In this document: piece after piece, positions 47,233 through 55,093 of the stretch
How positions within the stretch are numbered: position 1 is the stretch's first letter
Layout: every line of letters begins with the position of its first letter
DNA from: Bacteroidia bacterium
GTDB lineage: Bacteria > Bacteroidota > Bacteroidia > CAIKAF01
DNA length: 64,000 bases
Direction of reading: 5' to 3'
NCBI GenBank assembly: GCA_030427255.1
Contig: JAUHWY010000003.1
Span: 62,001-126,000 of the forward strand
Translations under genes and position numbers: made by a program
Notes under the pieces: model-generated
Seen by the model: the letters and a program-made list of their open reading frames with translations, nothing else
The model's database searches: none
What the model was told of the DNA's origin: nothing

Positions 47233-47598
47233 ATGAATTTCCATATGCGCTTTTTTCTTTTTCTTATCGCTTCCTTTCTCTTGATTGCAGCTCCTAAACT
47301 GCAAGCCCAAGAAAAAACACCAAAGGTGGACACTGTGCATATTGAAACGTCTGCCGTTTGTGGCATGTGTAAAGATCGTTTGGAAAGCGAACTTGGTTTT
47401 GTAAAAGGAGTAAAGTCCGTAGAGTTAGACTTAGACACCAAGCGCTTAACCATAGTATACCGAACCAAAAAGGTGAGCAAAGAGGCCTTACGGCAAAAAG
47501 TAGCAGACACGGGCTACCGCGCCGACCACCTTCCGGCAAATCCAGAGGCTTTTATGGCCCTGCCTGCCTGTTGTCAGGCCGAAGGCTGTTCGCACTAA
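47233..47598 (+). CDS. Exported heavy-metal-associated (HMA) domain protein
   Basis: The protein has 121 residues; an ATG 12 bases downstream could also start it. A signal peptide (LIAAPKLQAQ) precedes an HMA ferredoxin-like fold: TVHIETSAVCGMCKDRLESE with Cys43-x2-Cys46, VKSVELDLDTKRLTIVYRTK and KVADTGYRAD. The C-terminal tail adds ACCQAEGCSH, extra Cys/His ligands. Such proteins bind and pass on Cu(I), Hg or similar ions. The divergent neighbour also carries a Cys/His cluster. A fold-back element begins three bases after the stop. Confidence 0.85.
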   Translation: MNFHMRFFLFLIASFLLIAAPKLQAQEKTPKVDTVHIETSAVCGMCKDRLESELGFVKGVKSVELDLDTKRLTIVYRTKKVSKEALRQKVADTGYRADHLPANPEAFMALPACCQAEGCSH

Positions 47599-47600
47599 TA

Positions 47601-47690
47601 GAGACCGTTGATGCGTTGCTATTCTAGTGGCGATCCTGCCCTGACGCTTCGGTCAGGGAATTTGTCTTGCAAACACAAGGCCTCAGCGGT
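47601..47690. repeat. Short fold-back element related to the 59.8-kb insertion
   Basis: GAGACCGTTGATGCGTTGCTATTCT at the left matches the reverse complement of the right end of the element at 59765-59957 at most positions. The centre CCCTGACGCTTCGGTCAGGG (47639-47658) is shared with that element, and the right end (ACACAAGGCCTCAGCGGT) is roughly complementary to the left end. I see no certain target duplication. Confidence 0.65.
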
Positions 47691-47739
47691 ATCCGAAAAG
47701 CGCAATCTCCCTTACAATTTGAACAAGAAACCTCCATTG

Positions 47740-47902
47740 GAAGACGGCGCAGGGATGGCGTGAAAAGCCCGGAAGCAGGCAAAGCTTAGGGCTACGGCTA
47801 GGAGGAGGCTTTCCCGACCCTTCGGGAAAGCCCCCGGAATGCCTGAAGCCCTGCTTTGGCGGCTGAGGACTTGCAACAACAGCCCGGTTGCGCCCCAAAA
47901 AA
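47740..47902. repeat. GC-rich element, same skeleton as the ftsA-ftsZ spacer
   Basis: GGGATGGCGTGAAAAGCCCGGA at the left and GGCTGAGGACTTG...GCCCGGTTGCGCCCCAAAA at the right correspond to the unit at 31860-32022. The middle differs and holds a strong hairpin, GGCTTTCCCGA with TCGGGAAAGCC (47808-47832). Confidence 0.6.
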
Positions 47903-47906
47903 CAAT

Positions 47907-48929
47907 TCAGCCTTCCCTTTCCTTAGCTAAGGTTTGCTCCCAGCGCCAGGCATCGCGCATGGCATCTTCCATACTGCGTTTGGGTTTCCAACCTAGAGTG
48001 CTCATTATTTTGGCAGGGTCTGCCCAAATTTTTTCCACGTCGCCGGAGCGCCTTGGGGCAAAACGGTAGGGAAGCTTAACTCCGGTGGCGCGTTCAAAGG
48101 CGTTTATGGCCTCTAATACGCTCATTCCCTTACCTGTACCCACATTAAACACAGATAAAGGCTCGGAACTTTGATTTAGGTATTCGAGGGCTGCCACGTG
48201 GGCATCGGCTAAATCGCAGACATGAATGTAGTCGCGGATGCAGGTACCATCGGGCGTATCGTAGTCGTTGCCAAAGACTTTTAGCTCTTGCCGAAGGCCA
48301 ATAGCTGTTTGGGTTATAAAAGGCACTAAGTTGTTTGGAACACCTTTGGCCAATTCGCCGATTTGTCCACCGGGTTGTGCCCCAATCGGGTTAAAGTAAC
48401 GCAAGAGGCACACTTTCAATCCATTATTGGCACCCACCGCATCTTTAAGCATTTGTTCGCCCATGCGTTTGGTCCACCCATACGGCGACTCAGCCTCTTG
48501 CAGTGGCGCATGTTCGTTTACGGGCAACTTAACCGGTATTCCGTAAACGGTGCAAGAAGAGGAAAAAACCAAGTGAGGGATTTGGTGTTCCTGCATGGCA
48601 CGTTGCACTTCGAGCAGGCTCACCAAGTTGTTGTGGTAATATTGAAGGGGTTGAGCTACGGATTCGCCCACGGCTTTGAGGGCGGCAAAGTGGATGATTC
48701 CGTCGACCCTCCCCCACTGCTTCACCACGGCATCCAATGCCCCCCAAGTGCTTACGTCGGTTTCAAAAACGGGGAAACTTGATTGGGCAAGCTCCATGAC
48801 CCGCTGAGGAATAAAGCGCTCTGCATTGGAGAAATTATCGACACAGGCGACCTCGTGTCCCTGTTCGATAAGGGCGAGCAAGGTATGGGAACCGATAAAT
48901 CCGGCACCTCCGGTTACTAAAATCCGCAT
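47907..48929 (-). CDS. galE: UDP-glucose 4-epimerase
   Basis: The start at 48929 (MRILVTGGAGFIGSHTLLAL) places the NAD-binding GxxGxxG at the N-terminus; the frame is open 63 bases further upstream without support. The 340 residues contain the catalytic Ser-Ser in FSSSCTVYG (near 124), the Tyr150-x3-Lys154 pair in SPYGWTKRMGE and RYFNPIGA. The enzyme interconverts UDP-glucose and UDP-galactose for polysaccharide synthesis. It lies 59 bases after dinB on the same strand. Confidence 0.93.
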   Translation of the reverse strand: MRILVTGGAGFIGSHTLLALIEQGHEVACVDNFSNAERFIPQRVMELAQSSFPVFETDVSTWGALDAVVKQWGRVDGIIHFAALKAVGESVAQPLQYYHNNLVSLLEVQRAMQEHQIPHLVFSSSCTVYGIPVKLPVNEHAPLQEAESPYGWTKRMGEQMLKDAVGANNGLKVCLLRYFNPIGAQPGGQIGELAKGVPNNLVPFITQTAIGLRQELKVFGNDYDTPDGTCIRDYIHVCDLADAHVAALEYLNQSSEPLSVFNVGTGKGMSVLEAINAFERATGVKLPYRFAPRRSGDVEKIWADPAKIMSTLGWKPKRSMEDAMRDAWRWEQTLAKEREG

Positions 48930-48988
48930 GGGCTTTTGATGCAAAGATAAGCAGCTTGGCTTAGGGCGCATCAAGGGCCGGTATAGCT

Positions 48989-50182
48989 TCAAGCGTCTTC
49001 GTGCAAAAACAAGTTGGGCCCCTTTCGGCCCATATCTACAGAGGAGGCGCGAAGCACACTACCTTCTCCAAACCTTTTATTTACCGAATCCATGGCCTGT
49101 ATGAGTCGAATCTTGGACTGGGTATCCTCGAACAAATGAAGCTGGGGTGCCCCATAAATAAGGTCACCAAAGCGAATACCAATAAGGCGTACGCGAAGTC
49201 GGCGATCGTAGAGTCGGGAAAATAAGGCTGTGGTGTGTGGGATGAGCTGATGATCGAAGGCGCTGTACGGAATTTTTTGCTGCATGCTGCGGGTATCGAA
49301 GTCGGCATAACGAATGCGTAGGCCAATGGAGGCGGTAAGTCTTCCACGCTTTCTCAGTCGAAAAGCCAGCTTTTCGGTAAGGGCTATAACCATCCGCTTG
49401 AGCCAAAGCGGGTCGGTTTGATCTTGTTCAAAAGTGAGCTCTGTGCTGAGGGATTTTTGTTCGCGGTAGGGCATCACCGGACTCAGGTCTTGCGCATTGG
49501 CTTTCTCCCATAGGCTACGTCCTTGATTTCCGAGCACTTGCACGAGGAGATCGGGAGAAGTCTCTTGCAAGGTAGCGATGCGCACGACGCCCAGCTGCCT
49601 GAGCAACTGCACGGTTTTGGGACCTGCCATGGGCAAACGCTCCACAGGGAGTGGTGCCAAAAAGGGGCGTTCGGCGCCCTGAGGCACCTGATGCTGTCCA
49701 TTGGGCTTGGCTTCACCGGTGGCCACCTTGGACACCGTTTTGCAATTGGCCATGCCAAAGGAAAGGGGCAAATGCGTTTCGTTCATGATGCGCTGACGCA
49801 GTTCGGAGGCCCAGCGGTAGCACCCGAAATAGCGATCCATGCCGGAGAGGTCGGCATAAAACTCATCGATGGAAGCTTTCTCGAAAGACGGCACCTGTTC
49901 GGCAATAATGCTAGTCACTTCTTGAGAACAACGGGTATACAAGTCCATATCTCCATTAAGCACTAAAGCCTCCGGGCAGAGGCGTCTTGCCAAGGCCATA
50001 GGCATAGCCGAACGAACGCCAAAGCGCCGAGCTTCGTAACTGCAAGAAGCCACTACCGCACGCCCGGACTGGCCCCCAATAATAATGGGTCGGTTGTTCA
50101 GTTGAGCATCACGGCGACGTTCGGCCGATACAAAAAAGGCATCTAAATCGAGATGCAGGACTACGCGCTCGCTTTCTGCCAT
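48989..50182 (-). CDS. dinB: Y-family DNA polymerase IV
   Basis: The protein has 397 residues. The palm motif VVLHLDLDAFFVSAERR carries Asp12, and KASIDEFYADLSG carries Asp106-Glu107, so the three metal-binding acidic residues are present. KTVSKVATGEAKPNG and the helix-hairpin-helix (VERLPMAGPKTVQLLRQLG) follow, then the little-finger domain. It is an error-prone translesion polymerase. It is transcribed divergently from a LexA-like regulator, with a shared 68-bp operator region, suggesting damage-inducible control. Confidence 0.93.
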   Translation of the reverse strand: MAESERVVLHLDLDAFFVSAERRRDAQLNNRPIIIGGQSGRAVVASCSYEARRFGVRSAMPMALARRLCPEALVLNGDMDLYTRCSQEVTSIIAEQVPSFEKASIDEFYADLSGMDRYFGCYRWASELRQRIMNETHLPLSFGMANCKTVSKVATGEAKPNGQHQVPQGAERPFLAPLPVERLPMAGPKTVQLLRQLGVVRIATLQETSPDLLVQVLGNQGRSLWEKANAQDLSPVMPYREQKSLSTELTFEQDQTDPLWLKRMVIALTEKLAFRLRKRGRLTASIGLRIRYADFDTRSMQQKIPYSAFDHQLIPHTTALFSRLYDRRLRVRLIGIRFGDLIYGAPQLHLFEDTQSKIRLIQAMDSVNKRFGEGSVLRASSVDMGRKGPNLFLHEDA

Positions 50183-50183
50183 T

Positions 50184-50230
50184 TTTTTCGTCTATTTTTC
50201 GTCATAAATTTACGCATTTTCGTATATTTG
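50184..50230. promoter_or_regulatory. Divergent promoter/operator between dinB and the XRE-S24 gene
   Basis: TTTTTCGTC occurs at 50184-50192 and 50195-50203, 11 bases apart. TACG-N6-CGTA forms a dyad at 50211-50224, and TATATTTG (50223-50230) is a -7 box for the rightward gene, overlapping the dyad. A repressor bound here would block the rightward promoter. The binding protein is inferred to be the XRE-S24 protein itself. Confidence 0.6.
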
Positions 50231-50250
50231 AAAACAAAAACACCCGGGGC

Positions 50251-51087
50251 ATGTCAAAAAAAATGGAACATAGCGAAGGAGTCGCACATTTTGCAGCCAA
50301 CCTAAAATTTTTGCGCAAACGCAAAGGGCGTTCTCAGGAGGACGTTGCGGGCTTGTTGGGCATTCGTCGCACCACCTACAGCGCTTATGAGCTGGGCAAA
50401 TCAGAGCCCAATTTAGAAACGCTATTGAAGTTGTCGGCTTGGTACCGCCTAAGCATAGACCATATGTTGGCTACGGACCTGAGCAACACCGGGGAATCGG
50501 TATTGTCCGAATGGGAACGCAGCTACGACAAGGACTTAAAAGGGCGTCATTTGCGCATATTAGCTACTACCATAGGCGAAGACAACGAGGACAACATTGA
50601 GGTAGTTCCATTAAAGGCGCGTGCAGGTTATACGGCAGGGCATGCCGACCCGGATTTTATTCGGGTTTTGCCTACGTTTCGTTTGCCCTTTTTGAGCCGA
50701 GAGAAAAAGTACCGCACCTTTCAAATTCAGGGCGATTCGATGCCCCCTGTACCGGAAGGCGCATGGGTAACGGGGGCTTTTGTTCAGGACTGGCATCAAA
50801 TCAAAGACGGGCAACCTTATTTGGTAGTGACCAAAGAAGAAGGCATTGTATTTAAATTGCTGTACAATCGCATAGACAGCAATCAAAGCTTTTTACTGTG
50901 TTCCACCAACCCTCAATACAAAGCTTATGAGGTTCCGGTAAAAGACATTTTAGAAGTTTGGGAATTTGTCCATTTTATTAGCGGCAGCTTGGAGCAAGAA
51001 ATGCCTCAAGAGGAGCAAGTGGCTCAGGCAGTTAGGGAGCTACAGCGCGAGGTAGCAAATTTAAAATCAAGATTTTCAGGGGCATAA
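50251..51087 (+). CDS. XRE-S24 (LexA/CI-like) transcriptional repressor
   Basis: The protein has 278 residues. The N-terminal helix-turn-helix is of XRE type (RKGRSQEDVAGLLGIRRTTY, residues ~24-43). The C-terminal S24 domain has a candidate cleavage bond Ala125-Gly126, the nucleophile Ser163 in QGDSMPP and the base Lys202 in GIVFKLLY, so RecA-stimulated self-cleavage is plausible. A coiled C-terminus (EEQVAQAVRELQREVANLKS) is an unusual extension. The divergent dinB and shared operator suggest it controls an SOS-like regulon; no classical LexA is seen in the window. Confidence 0.88.
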   Translation: MSKKMEHSEGVAHFAANLKFLRKRKGRSQEDVAGLLGIRRTTYSAYELGKSEPNLETLLKLSAWYRLSIDHMLATDLSNTGESVLSEWERSYDKDLKGRHLRILATTIGEDNEDNIEVVPLKARAGYTAGHADPDFIRVLPTFRLPFLSREKKYRTFQIQGDSMPPVPEGAWVTGAFVQDWHQIKDGQPYLVVTKEEGIVFKLLYNRIDSNQSFLLCSTNPQYKAYEVPVKDILEVWEFVHFISGSLEQEMPQEEQVAQAVRELQREVANLKSRFSGA

Positions 51088-51292
51088 AGAAAGTGGTCAA
51101 CAAAAGAGAGATATTTAACACATGAAATTTGGAAGGTATTGGTTAAAAATTTCTAACTTTAACTTAACCTGAACAGAAGTTTTTGCATTGCTTTCCTATT
51201 TTGATGACAGATTGACAGGGCTTTTCCCAAATCATTCGTCATAGCAAGAGAAAACCTCTCTCAGCCAAATTTTACCCATTTATTACATCTAT

Positions 51293-54200
51293 ATGATGCG
51301 TACACTTTACCCTAAAATTAAAGCATCGAATCGTTTACGCACCGGGGCCTTGCTCTGCATGATGGCGTTTACCGGTGCTGTATCTGCGCAGTATTGTATT
51401 CCAACTACAGATTGCTCCATTGGCGATCAAATTTCGTTGATGCAATTGTCCAACATTACCAACCCTTCGGGCTGTGGGGTGGGAGGATATCAGGATTTCA
51501 CATCGCTCACCATCAACTTAAATGCCAATCAGCCCTACACCATGAACTTAAGCTTTGGCTTTGATGATCAGGCTGTTGGAGTGTATGCTGATTTTAATAA
51601 CGATTTTGATTTTGACGATCCCGGAGAATTCGTGGCGGGATTTCCAAACAATGGCACCAGTAATTTAAGTGGTTCCATTACCATTCCTTCTACGGTACCC
51701 ACAGGAACTTACCGCATGAGGGTTCGCTGCGAATATTTTGGGTTCTTTTCGGCAGGTGGTGCATGCTTAGGTTCAACATTTACCTACGGCGAATCGGAAG
51801 ACTACACCATTAGTGTATCCAACAACCCGTGTACTTCACCTCCCATAGCGGGAGCCGCAACAGGACCTGGCTTTGCTTGCGCCAACAGCAGCTTTTCCTT
51901 GTCGCTCCAAGGCGCATCCTCCGGAACAGGCCAAACCTATCAATGGCAGTCTTCGCCCAACGGAACCTCTTGGAACGATATTGTAGGGCAAACCGCCATT
52001 GGCTTAACCACAACATTAACCGCAGCCACCTACTACCGTTGCGTGGTCACCTGCTCCGGTCAAAGTTCCAATTCAGCGGCACACTTCGTGGACTTGACCC
52101 CAAACAATATTTGCAATTTGTGTAGCTCTACCGCAAGTTTCAGTGGAGACACTTATCTGAACGGGTTAACTCTTGGTGCTATCAATTACGCTAACTCCGC
52201 CTGTGCAAACTACACCAATACCGGCTTGTCCACCACGGTATTTTTGGGGACTTCCTATACCGGAAGCATCCAACACGGCGACTGCGATGGAGGAAGTGCC
52301 TACGGAAGAGCAGTACTTGCTTTTGCAGACTGGAACAGAGACGGAGACTTCACCGATCCTGGAGAACAATTACTTGCAGTAGACAGGCCGGGCGCAGCAA
52401 TGGCTAGCGAACCGCTTAGCTTTACCGTGCCAGCAACAGCTACTCCCGGACCTACCACATTGCGCATTATTGCAAGTGAGGACGGCATAACCACTCCTTC
52501 CTGCGGAACCTACAGCTTTGGAGAAACCGAGGATTACATCCTCATGATTTCGCCTCCTCCTGCCAACGATGCCGGAGTAGAAGCCTTCATTTCTCCCACG
52601 CAAGGGGCTTGTCAAATTAGCCCTGCCGTAATTGTTCGGGTACAAAACCTAGGAACAGCAAACCTGACTTCTGCCGATGTATCGCTTTCCATAAATGGCG
52701 GACCGGCCACTGTAACCAACTGGACAGGCGCTATTGGACCCGGCGGAATTGGAAACGTAAATTTGGGTCAACATACCATAAACGATGGCGATGTATTGAA
52801 AGTTTGGACCTCTAATCCCAACGGCGTGCAAGACTCCGTTGCTTTTAACGACACACTTCAAACCACCATATATGCAGCCATGCAAGGAGCCTACACAGTA
52901 GGTGGAAACAACCCTGATTTTGCTACCGTTACCGATGCCGCACAAGCTGTAATAGCTAGAGGTGCCTGTGCCGATGTCTTCTTGAACATTCGTTCAGGAA
53001 CTTATACGGAATCCATTGAATTGCTGCCTTACACGGGTGCCTCCAACTCGGCTAGGGTGCATTTCCAATCTGAAGCAGGGCATCCGGATTCAGTGCGTAT
53101 TGAATCTGTTGGAAACAGCTTAAGCAATTACACCTTCTGGTTTAATGGTGGAGACTATTATGTGTTGGATCAAATTACTTTAGCACATACTGTTCCTAAC
53201 TTCTCTATTCTTGCAGAGTTCTCGGGTGAAGCAAGCTACAATATCATCCGTAATTCCAAACTGTTGGGAGACTCTACGGCTTTTTCCGATGACTTCAATC
53301 GCATTACCGTTCGAAGCACCACCGATAAAGACCAGTCCAATCAACTCTTGGACAACGAAATTATTGGTGGCAGCCGAGCCATTAGTGTTGGCGGACCCAG
53401 CGACACAGATCCTGAAATGGGTTGGACCATTAGAGGAAATCACCTTCGCGGCTTCTATTTCTTAGGGATTGGATCCTTTTACCACATCAATCCAATAATC
53501 GAAGGAAACACCCTAGAAACTACCAGCAGCAATACCAACACCTTCCGTATGTATGTAAATACGGCCTACAATGGTGGAAGCGTACGCTACAATAACATTT
53601 ACGGAAACTCGGCCGGCTTCGGTATAAACATCGACAATGTAAAAGGAACACAAAGCAGTCCTTTTGTGGTTGCCAACAACTTTATATTCATGGGAGACTC
53701 CTCCACAGCAACCAATAACTTTGGTTTGTACGTGCAAAACGGCAGCAATTTGGTACATGTATTGCACAACAGCATTAGCGTACATGGAGCAACCGCCAAT
53801 ACCGCTTCCCTGAACGTGCAGAACGGACCAAACGTAGATATTGTCCTGCATAACAACAATATAGCGCACTATGGAGGTGGTCGCGCCTTAAGTGTTGAGT
53901 CCGGATTTAGTGTGCTGCAATCAGATGCCAACAATTTTTATGCGGCCAATAACGATGCAGTACGGTTTGCCGGAACAGGCTATGCCAATGCAGCGGCATT
54001 CAATGCCGCTACCGGCCTTGACGCAAACTCCATGACCGTAGACCCCATGTTCTTGAGCGAGGACATGCATACCTGTATGGCCGATTTTGATAACCAAGGG
54101 ATCGCCATTGGCGAAACCATGGATATTGATGGCGATATGCGCAACGCAAATACACCGGACATTGGTGCCGATGAATTTATCCGCGAGGAAACCTTTAGTC

Positions 54201-54910
54201 TTGGACCGGATACCACCATTTGCCCCGGAAATACCGTAGTTCTAGGAGTGGAAAACATCGTGGACGGCACCTGGCTATGGAACCCAACCTTTGATACCAC
54301 AGCCCACATTTCTGCAAGTGCGGCCGGGGAATACAATGTAGTTGCGGTAACCTCATGCGGAACAGCCCAAGATACGATTGAGATTTTCCATATTCCGGCA
54401 CCAACCGCCAGCTTTGACACCACAGCCAGCTTCCTTACTTATGTATTTACCAATACAAGCGGAAATACCGGCCTGAATGGCATTAGCTACCATTGGGACT
54501 TTGGAGATGGAGACACTTCAGTATTGGAAAATCCGGTGCATGTTTACGACCAAGCCGGCAGCTACACCGTAACGCTTACGGTAACCAATGAATGCGGTGA
54601 AAGCGCCACGGCAACCATGACCCTCGATGTTATGCTTACCGGATTGGATGGCATTGACCAAAACAGCTGGAATGTCTATCCTAATCCTACAGAAGGACAA
54701 ACACGCGTGGACGGCTACTCAGAATTATCTGCAAACCTTCAATTGACGCTTACCGACCTATCCGGAAGAGTAGTTTGGGAAGCCAATGCAGGTGCGGTGC
54801 AAGGAACATTTAGCTACGAACTCAATGTTTCCGAACTAGCCACAGGCAGCTACATTCTGCAGATCCAGATAGGGGATAAAATCGGGGCTAAAAAGCTAAT
54901 CAAACGATAA
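51293..54910 (+). CDS. Giant T9SS surface protein: GEVED, beta-helix and PKD domains (paralogue 1)
   Basis: The protein has 1205 residues. A signal peptide ends GAVSAQ. A GEVED domain (~80-175, ADFNNDFDFDDPGE and YGESEDYTI), an Ig-like domain (~180-275), a second GEVED domain (~285-420, WNRDGDFTDPGEQLL, FGETEDYILMI) and a CARDB-like domain (~430-530) follow. A right-handed beta-helix spans ~545-980 (YNIIRNSKLLGDS, WTIRGNHLRG). Then come an Ig-like segment, a PKD domain (YHWDFGDGDTSVLENPVHVY) and a type A T9SS tail (NVYPNPTEGQTRV, LTDLSGRVVW). It is probably exposed on the surface as an adhesin or polysaccharide-acting protein. A terminator follows. Confidence 0.88.
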   Translation: MMRTLYPKIKASNRLRTGALLCMMAFTGAVSAQYCIPTTDCSIGDQISLMQLSNITNPSGCGVGGYQDFTSLTINLNANQPYTMNLSFGFDDQAVGVYADFNNDFDFDDPGEFVAGFPNNGTSNLSGSITIPSTVPTGTYRMRVRCEYFGFFSAGGACLGSTFTYGESEDYTISVSNNPCTSPPIAGAATGPGFACANSSFSLSLQGASSGTGQTYQWQSSPNGTSWNDIVGQTAIGLTTTLTAATYYRCVVTCSGQSSNSAAHFVDLTPNNICNLCSSTASFSGDTYLNGLTLGAINYANSACANYTNTGLSTTVFLGTSYTGSIQHGDCDGGSAYGRAVLAFADWNRDGDFTDPGEQLLAVDRPGAAMASEPLSFTVPATATPGPTTLRIIASEDGITTPSCGTYSFGETEDYILMISPPPANDAGVEAFISPTQGACQISPAVIVRVQNLGTANLTSADVSLSINGGPATVTNWTGAIGPGGIGNVNLGQHTINDGDVLKVWTSNPNGVQDSVAFNDTLQTTIYAAMQGAYTVGGNNPDFATVTDAAQAVIARGACADVFLNIRSGTYTESIELLPYTGASNSARVHFQSEAGHPDSVRIESVGNSLSNYTFWFNGGDYYVLDQITLAHTVPNFSILAEFSGEASYNIIRNSKLLGDSTAFSDDFNRITVRSTTDKDQSNQLLDNEIIGGSRAISVGGPSDTDPEMGWTIRGNHLRGFYFLGIGSFYHINPIIEGNTLETTSSNTNTFRMYVNTAYNGGSVRYNNIYGNSAGFGINIDNVKGTQSSPFVVANNFIFMGDSSTATNNFGLYVQNGSNLVHVLHNSISVHGATANTASLNVQNGPNVDIVLHNNNIAHYGGGRALSVESGFSVLQSDANNFYAANNDAVRFAGTGYANAAAFNAATGLDANSMTVDPMFLSEDMHTCMADFDNQGIAIGETMDIDGDMRNANTPDIGADEFIREETFSLGPDTTICPGNTVVLGVENIVDGTWLWNPTFDTTAHISASAAGEYNVVAVTSCGTAQDTIEIFHIPAPTASFDTTASFLTYVFTNTSGNTGLNGISYHWDFGDGDTSVLENPVHVYDQAGSYTVTLTVTNECGESATATMTLDVMLTGLDGIDQNSWNVYPNPTEGQTRVDGYSELSANLQLTLTDLSGRVVWEANAGAVQGTFSYELNVSELATGSYILQIQIGDKIGAKKLIKR

Positions 54911-54927
54911 TTTTTAATAGCCTAATT

Positions 54928-54955
54928 AAAAAGGGGGCCTAGGCCCCCTTTTTTT
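54928..54955 (+). terminator. Terminator after GEVED paralogue 1
   Basis: AAAAAGGGGGCCTAGGCCCCCTTTTTTT is one continuous palindrome centred on CCTAGG, with a T-run at its end, 18 bases after the stop codon. Confidence 0.9.
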
Positions 54956-54996
54956 ATCCCCAAACAACAAAGAACAGCCCCATAAGGGTGTTAAAT

Positions 54997-55027
54997 TTTG
55001 TTTACATGCACATAAATTGTACTTTTA
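54997..55027 (+). promoter_or_regulatory. Promoter of GEVED paralogue 2
   Basis: TTTG at 54997-55000, 19 bases, then TACTTTTA at 55020-55027, one mismatch from TAnnTTTG. It lies ~66 bases upstream of ATG 55094, so this gene has its own transcript. Confidence 0.65.
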
Positions 55028-55093
55028 ACAATGAAAAGTTAACCTACCATTAACATTAATTGCAAAGCAACTCACCTAAACACAAGTGTAACT

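Larger units (their letters stand above)
47599..47906. other. Gene-free convergent spacer with two GC-rich units
   Basis: The spacer contains a short fold-back unit (47601-47690) and a longer GC-rich unit (47740-47902), described separately. No gene is apparent. Confidence 0.6.

Noticed and set aside
47124-47510. Upstream extension of the Cys/His-rich protein
   Set aside because: It would run antisense through the HMA gene, whereas a signal peptide starts exactly at 47123.
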